Positions 58,880 to 64,000 of a stretch of 64,000 bases of DNA are shown one piece after another. Every line of letters starts with the position of its first letter. The first letter of the stretch is position 1. The stretch spans positions 5,332,001 through 5,396,000 of the forward strand of contig OZ234497.1 in NCBI GenBank assembly GCA_965153455.1. The letters are read 5' to 3'. The notes below the pieces were generated by a model. That model did not search any database. It was not told where the DNA came from and was given only the letters and a program-made list of their open reading frames with translations. The stretch is from Sphagnum compactum (Eukaryota; Bryophyta; Sphagnopsida; Sphagnales). The translations under genes and the position numbers were made by a program.

Positions 58880-60600
58880 TAAAGAGACTTGAAACTTACG
58901 ACAATTTGTCATCCAAGGCTTAGATTAATTTATCTCACATCTTTTTCTTTTTTTCTTTCTTTCTTTCTTGCTCTAGAACATATTATGACCAATCCAAAGC
59001 AACAACATCAATGCATCAAGCATGTTCAACTCGGATCATGAAACATTTTTTAAATTGCATTTAGTGTTTGAAAAGTCTTGTGCACACAATGCTATGCTTG
59101 TCGGTATAACAAGAAGTTTTTGCCATAAGTTGTTAGGCAAATTTGAACAAGTTTGCCTAACAATTGGTTGGTCATTCGAGTGTGTGTTATTATTACATTG
59201 AGCTCACACCTCAAGAATGGACTATTGTGCACACTTGCGTCTCATTGTCTCCACAAATTTAAGCGTTTATGCTCTCCATAAATCACAATAATCTCACTTT
59301 GGACAAAGTCTATACAACTATTTTTGTAACCATCAATCGAATGCACTAATCCTTGTCTCAACCTCATCTATTGGATAATGCATAGGGTTGAAGAAGAACT
59401 TGGTTGCATTAACATATATGTAAATCTAGGAATTGATCATTTAAGGCATCTAAAATTTTCTCAAAACATACTCTCCTCCCAAGATTTGGTAATCTTGTAA
59501 AGGATTAGCTTTTTGTGGAAGTTGTCAAACAATATTAATTTTTTATGAAGGATACTACCGGCCAAGTGAAATAAAATAAAATAAAATAAGTGGACTCAAG
59601 GAAATGAATGGACTCAAGGCACATACATGCAAAGAAGCTTTATCATATAAGTTGTCAAACACATTTTGGATAGTGGTCCCAATGTTATATTTGTTAATCA
59701 AAGGTATGAACATGTCAAGTGAATTTTTTTTTTGAGGAGCATATGTTGATTTTACAACATAGTCACATAATATGCTAGTATTTTGTAACCGGTTTGTTTT
59801 TTTTTTTAACAAATTTGAGTCAGTTGTTTTGATTTTTCTTGATGGGAGCAAGGTTTTTTTTTATATGCATTATTTGACATGTGAAGGGCAATTGATGGGC
59901 TCAAAAATTAACCTCTTGATGCCAAGGTTTAGCAAGAATGTAAACCCTACTAGCTTCCCAAAGCACACCTTGAAATCACAATTACTCATATACATATGGA
60001 TTAGGAGGTTGGATGTGGGAATGGGTCGGGGTTGATAAAAAAATCAATACACATATCGATCAATATTATATATTATATACTTGGGTTGCTCCCTAGTTAG
60101 TATAATTATATATATATGAGTACAAAACTGGTTCAAACCAACCAAGACAACCACTAAACAATAGCAACACCGAGTTTGACGACAACAATTGAAATAGGAA
60201 ATGTTCCATTGAAATTTATGCAAACCAAGTTGTGAACATTTACTCAAAATGTGGGACCAAAATGTGGTGGCCGGGCTTGGTCAGTTTGAGCACTTCTTGC
60301 GCTTGTGTGCTTTCCTCCTCCTCCTTCTTCTTCGCAATGGATTCTTTCTTTCATTTGTGCCGTTCAAAAAAAAGAGAAATAAAATAATCAAAAAATCCGG
60401 GACCCAAATGGATTGTGGTCCATTTGTTGCCCCAAGTGTGGGACCAAATGCACACAAACTCTACACCAATTCCATAGTCACTCCATAATGGACCAAGCCA
60501 AAAAAAATTATTTAAAATTATTTAAAATCATTAAAAAAAATTGAACCATTTAAAAATATTTAAAAATAAAATAATTTTTATTTATGATTTTTTCTTTTTA
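58880..60600. other. AT-rich spacer upstream of the RCI2 gene
   Basis: No gene is recognised. Simple runs (AAATA near 59,570-59,590 and TATA near 60,065-60,115) and short frames only. Confidence 0.55.
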
Positions 60601-60626
60601 CTTTTTCTTTTCAAACTTATCTACAC

Positions 60627-60635
60627 CTATATAAC
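60627..60635 (+). promoter_or_regulatory. Probable TATA box of the RCI2/PMP3 gene
   Basis: CTATATAAC lies 255 bases upstream of the start codon in a pyrimidine-rich setting, followed within 100 bases by leader-like sequence with a (GT)n run (about 60,729-60,751). The match to the plant TATA consensus is good, but the transcription start is not shown. Confidence 0.55.
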
Positions 60636-60889
60636 ACTAGAGCTAGAACACATTGTTGCTTCATACTTGGGTGCTAGCAGCCCAGCTCCAGTTGAATCAG
60701 TTGAGCTACTTTGCTTTGATCCTTTAGTTGGGTGTGTGTGTGTGTGTGTGTGTTTTTTTTTTCCTTGCAAAAGACACTTGTGTATTTTTCTAGAGCTTCT
60801 TCTTCCCAAATCTCCCTTGTTTTGTTTTGTTTTGTTGTTCCTTTCAGGAAAATTTATCAAGTGATTTTTGTCCAAGAACTTTTGCCAAA

Positions 60890-61501
60890 ATGACGGATGG
60901 AACAAAAGGGAAGTATACCTTCATTGATGTGCTATTGGCCATCCTCTTGCCTCCTCTTGGAGTGTTTTTCAAATATGGGTTTGAGGTATGTACATATGCA
61001 TGTCTGTTGTTGTTTTTCTTCTTCTTCTTCTTCTTCATCATCATCATCAGCTTTGGAACTTCAATCTTTCATTGAATCTCTTGTTTCGTTTCATTTCTTT
61101 CTTTCTTTCAATATTTGGAGCATGGTGGACATGATCATGAGTTGTCAAAGAATTTGCTTGTTGATTGATCTTCATGGTGGATTAATACTGAGCTGTGGGT
61201 TCTTAAGAAATCTACAAGTGATTTGTCAAAGAAGGGGGGAATTGTTGTTCTAGAACTTTGTAGATTTGTAAAGAGACTAATGGAGTTCAAGAATTCCTAC
61301 ATGTTCAGAGGATTTATGTTATTTCTTTTGCAGATCATGGTTTGAATTCTAGCCGGGGATTTGCGTACAAGTTCTCTCAACAAAGCTGCTGAATGTTTTT
61401 GTTGTGCATTTTTGCAGATGGAATTCTGGTTGTGTCTGCTATTGACGATCTTGGGATATATTCCGGGGATTGTCTATGCCATCTGGGTAATCGTCAGATA
61501 G
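60890..61501 (+). CDS. RCI2: RCI2/PMP3 family small hydrophobic membrane protein
   Basis: Two exons, 60890-60985 and 61418-61501, join in phase 0 (GAG, then GTATGT; TTTTTGCAG, then ATG) to give 59 residues. The first membrane helix is FIDVLLAILLPPLGVFFKYG, with the family signature LLPPLGVF. The second is FWLCLLLTILGYIPGIVYAI, with the signature LGYIPGIVYA. The short tail WVIVR ends the protein. The family (UPF0057) has about 50-75 residues and two helices. In Arabidopsis and yeast its members sit in the plasma membrane and keep membrane potential and ion balance, and Arabidopsis RCI2A/B are induced by cold, dehydration and ABA. The N-terminus is a few residues longer than in RCI2A. The reading frame is intact. 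Exact paralogue identity cannot be told. Confidence 0.96.
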
Positions 61502-62170
61502 ACAGATCTCCCCCACAAAGAAAAAAACACGCAACAACAACAACAACCCATCAAAGCTCTTCATGAAAATCATGGTTCCAACTGCGAAAAGAATTCCAAT
61601 TGGAGATGAAGGTGCTGCAGCAGCAGCAGGGTTTGCAATAACAAATTTGTAAGAAATTCTCGATACTTAGATATGGAGATTTTCTGACTGACTGACTGAC
61701 TGACCCAAGACTTGAATAAGGAGAATCAATGAAAACACCATGAAAACTCAGAGACAAAGTAGAGGAGCTCTTTAGAGTGAACAGATCATACATACATACA
61801 GACATTGGGTTGCTACACTTGAACCTTTTCAAGGATTTCAGCTTTCTTTGATGCCAATTTGTGGAGCTTTTCTGCTGTTTGTTTTCTTGTTTGTTTGTTT
61901 GTTTGTTTGTCTCTCTGCTTTTTTTTCTTTTTTTTTGGGTCCCTGCTGCTTCAATTCAAGATGATGAAGTCTTCATATCTGGTGCTTGAAATTCACTTCA
62001 GGAAAATTTGCCGAATCTCTTGGTACTACTAGAATTTGTCAGATTTTGTTTCAAAAGTGTTGACGCAAAGTGTTAAACTTGGTACCCAACTAATTTCTCC
62101 TTCCAAAACCAGGCTTTTGTAATTTTGTTGGAATTTCCAATGGCAAACAAAGATTGCTCAGAATTCAATA
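61502..62170 (+). other. 3' flank of the RCI2 gene
   Basis: Likely 3' UTR and spacer. Simple runs occur: GCAGCAGCAG (61,617-61,627), (GACT)n at 61,687-61,703 and (GTTT)n at 61,887-61,909. No coding block is seen. Confidence 0.5.
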
Positions 62171-62835
62171 GAGTTATCCGTAAAGTAAGGAAAACACAAC
62201 ACCAGAACCCTGAGTTTGGTCATACACAGACAGGGTGACATTCTGAAAAAAAAACCTGCAAAAAAGTACATTAGCATTCAAGGGGGGTGAAACTCAGAAA
62301 AGCAAAGCATCAATTTTGGTGCTAAACTGAGTTTCATCCTGTCTTTCCTTTTTCCCGAGCGCCTTCACTCCTGCTACCTACATATATTTTCACATTGCTC
62401 CTACCTACCTACCTGTACGACTACTAATATTACTCTCGAACCTTGTGCATTAAATGCTGCTGAGTTTCAGCATTTCATACAGAGAGTTACTATAATTCCC
62501 TGACATTGCGGATACCACTAAAAAGAGGGGATATGGGGCGAAACTCAGCAAAGCAGCATCAATTTTGGTGCTAAACTGAGTTTCATCCTGTCTTTCTTTT
62601 TTCCCGAGCGCCTTCACTGCTGCTACCTACATATATTTTCACACTTTGCTCCTACCTACCTGTACGACTACTAATATTACTCTCGAACCTTGTGCATTAA
62701 ATGCTGAGTTTCAGCATTTCATACAGAGATTTAATATAATTCCCTGACATTGCGGATACCACTGAAAAGAGGGGATATGGGGGTGAACAGAGGCCCAAAG
62801 ACAGGGTGATGACAGGGTGACTTTACAGATAACTC
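62171..62835 (-). mobile_element. Harbinger-type MITE, copy 3, with internal duplication (665 bp)
   Basis: It starts GAGTTATCCGTAAAGTAAGG and ends CTTTACAGATAACTC, the same termini as the copy at 41,217 but in the opposite internal orientation. A 252-bp inner block is present twice in tandem (from 62,286 and from 62,538; landmarks GTGCTAAACTGAGTTTCATC, TTTCCCGAGCGCCTTCACT, GCATTAAATGCTG and ACATTGCGGATACCACT). That explains the extra length. The 3-bp flanks (ATA and TAA) do not match. Confidence 0.85.
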
Positions 62836-62989
62836 TAATAACCTCTCGCACCTTAGGTCTAAAAGTTACAAAAGCCATCCCCCTAAATGGTCTAAATTGC
62901 ACTTGGCCTCTTCAAAAAACACAAAAAAATAAAATGGTGATGTTTTGCAGGAAAATGTTTACATTCTGTAATAGGAAGATTATGCACTC

Positions 62990-63116
62990 TGGAATGGTCT
63001 CACCCTGCCCATTGTATTGGGTACTTAAGATGCCGGGTGAGCTTGTTAGGGTTTAGGGTTTAGGCCCGTGTACTAAAAACAGCCGAACATAAATGGGCAG
63101 GGTGAGGCCATTCTAT
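62990..63116. repeat. Inverted repeat, 22-bp arms
   Basis: GAATGGTCTCACCCTGCCCATT (62,992) and AATGGGCAGGGTGAGGCCATTC (63,092) are reverse complements with one mismatch, about 78 bases apart. The loop holds a GTTAGGGTTTAGGGTTTAGG string. It may be the ends of a very small palindromic element or an extruding hairpin. Confidence 0.8.
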
Positions 63117-63570
63117 GACATTACAGTCTGGGGTTGAGACAGATTCAACGGATTCCATTATAGAAAATTTTCCATTTTCATAAGACACATTTTGGTCACT
63201 ATTATGAGTGCATGATAGTCACTGGGGAAAACATTATGTCACGTAATGTAGCCAAGAAAATGACGGAATCTGGGTCACCCCAGACCCTTTAAATGTGTAG
63301 GGTAATAATACGGACTTAAGGATCCGGACAGCAAGAAAGACATTACGTCCTGTGAACCAACGTTCCATTCATACCGGAATGTTCTGCGGTGGAAGGCCCT
63401 GACACCTGCTGCATGGACATTATGGACGATGGAACAGGGCCCAATAGAGCCCGTTCCACCGCGGAATACGGTGAGCCTGGTGAAGCGAATTGGTGTTCCT
63501 AATGGGTGTTTAAACACCTTTTTTTTTAGCCATTTATAAAAAACCCTAAACCCTAAAAACCCTAAACCTG
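63040..63570. repeat. Inverted pair of telomere-like repeats around a GC-richer block
   Basis: TTAGGGTTTAGGGTTTAGGCCC (63,049-63,066) faces AACCCTAAACCCTAAAAACC + CTAAACCTGGGCC (63,540-63,571) in the opposite direction. Between them lies about 470 bases with more GC than the surroundings, including CCACCGCGGAATACGG and its partial complement CATTCATACCGGAATGTTCTGCGGTGG. No open frame in it is convincing. Confidence 0.75.
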
Positions 63571-63571
63571 G

Positions 63572-64000
63572 GCCTACTGGCTAGATTTAGTGAGCCCCAA
63601 ATTTTTTTAATAAATAAATAAATAAATAAAACCACCCTGGTGAGTTATTAAGCATACCACATTCTTCCAAATATACTTACATTTGTGCATAAAGGCCACT
63701 ATTTAAGTTTGGATTTTCATTCTGATAAATATAGAATAATCTTGAAAATTCAATAATTCCCTTTCACTCATTACCCTATTCTGTTTTTACATTTGGAAAA
63801 AGAATTCCCAAAAACTCAACATTTTGAATAAAATAAAATTAGTGTAAAAGCTGCTAGGGTTACTAGGGATTTGAAAACATTTATGAATGGTTTTTATATT
63901 AACACTAGTTGTTAGTGTATGTCATCCATGGCACTTCATTGTCATCTAATGGCAATGCATCCATTAGGTTAGCTAACTCTCATCCATAATTTTATATATC
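63572..64000. other. AT-rich DNA at the window edge
   Basis: An (AATA)n run (63,610-63,630) and otherwise featureless AT-rich sequence. No gene is seen up to the edge. Confidence 0.6.

Noticed and set aside
63049-63066. True chromosome end
   Set aside because: Only two to three TTTAGGG-like units are present and sequence continues on both sides.

Overview
The window is nuclear DNA of a land plant. The evidence is spliced genes with GT-AG introns, plant-only families (LUX, SDIR1, a WEB-family coiled-coil protein, a DYW-type PPR protein), plant-type telomere-like TTTAGGG strings, and long AT-rich intergenic stretches full of decayed transposons. The large PPR relic, built from many almost identical PLS-type repeats, suggests a seed-free plant, most likely a fern. 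That is an inference from style, not a proof.

Layout. 1-10,000 is AT-rich and holds only relics: two 154-bp CACTA-type mini-elements, a broken pogo-type (DDE_1) transposase, a SINE-like unit and an array of about 95-bp repeats. 10,050-15,000 is a gene island with a six-exon WEB-family coiled-coil gene on the plus strand. 15,000-31,700 is mostly non-coding, with several short tandem duplications and a second SINE-like unit. 31,773-33,770 (minus) is a LUX/PCL1-type GARP transcription factor; its conserved N-terminal block lies in a separate first exon. 36,086-39,778 (minus) is a decayed PPR-DYW gene. Its 5' exons rebuild a motif that resembles the PDF motif of organellar single-strand-binding (OSB) proteins. 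42,127-45,407 (minus) is an intact eight-exon SDIR1 RING-H2 ubiquitin ligase gene. 46,000-60,500 is again repeat-rich: a 55-bp tandem array, a broken hAT-type transposase, a third SINE-like unit and Harbinger-type MITEs. 60,890-61,501 is a two-exon RCI2/PMP3 small membrane protein gene. The window ends in more MITE and telomere-like sequence.

The genes are independent plant loci, not an operon. Two of them (SDIR1 and RCI2) belong to families tied to salt, drought or cold responses, and LUX belongs to the circadian evening complex, but nothing in the sequence shows co-regulation. Four genes could be modelled exon by exon: WEB, LUX, SDIR1 and RCI2. In three of them every junction agrees in phase. 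In LUX the junction between exons 1 and 2 is unresolved. All coordinates were read by eye, so boundaries of repeats are approximate.
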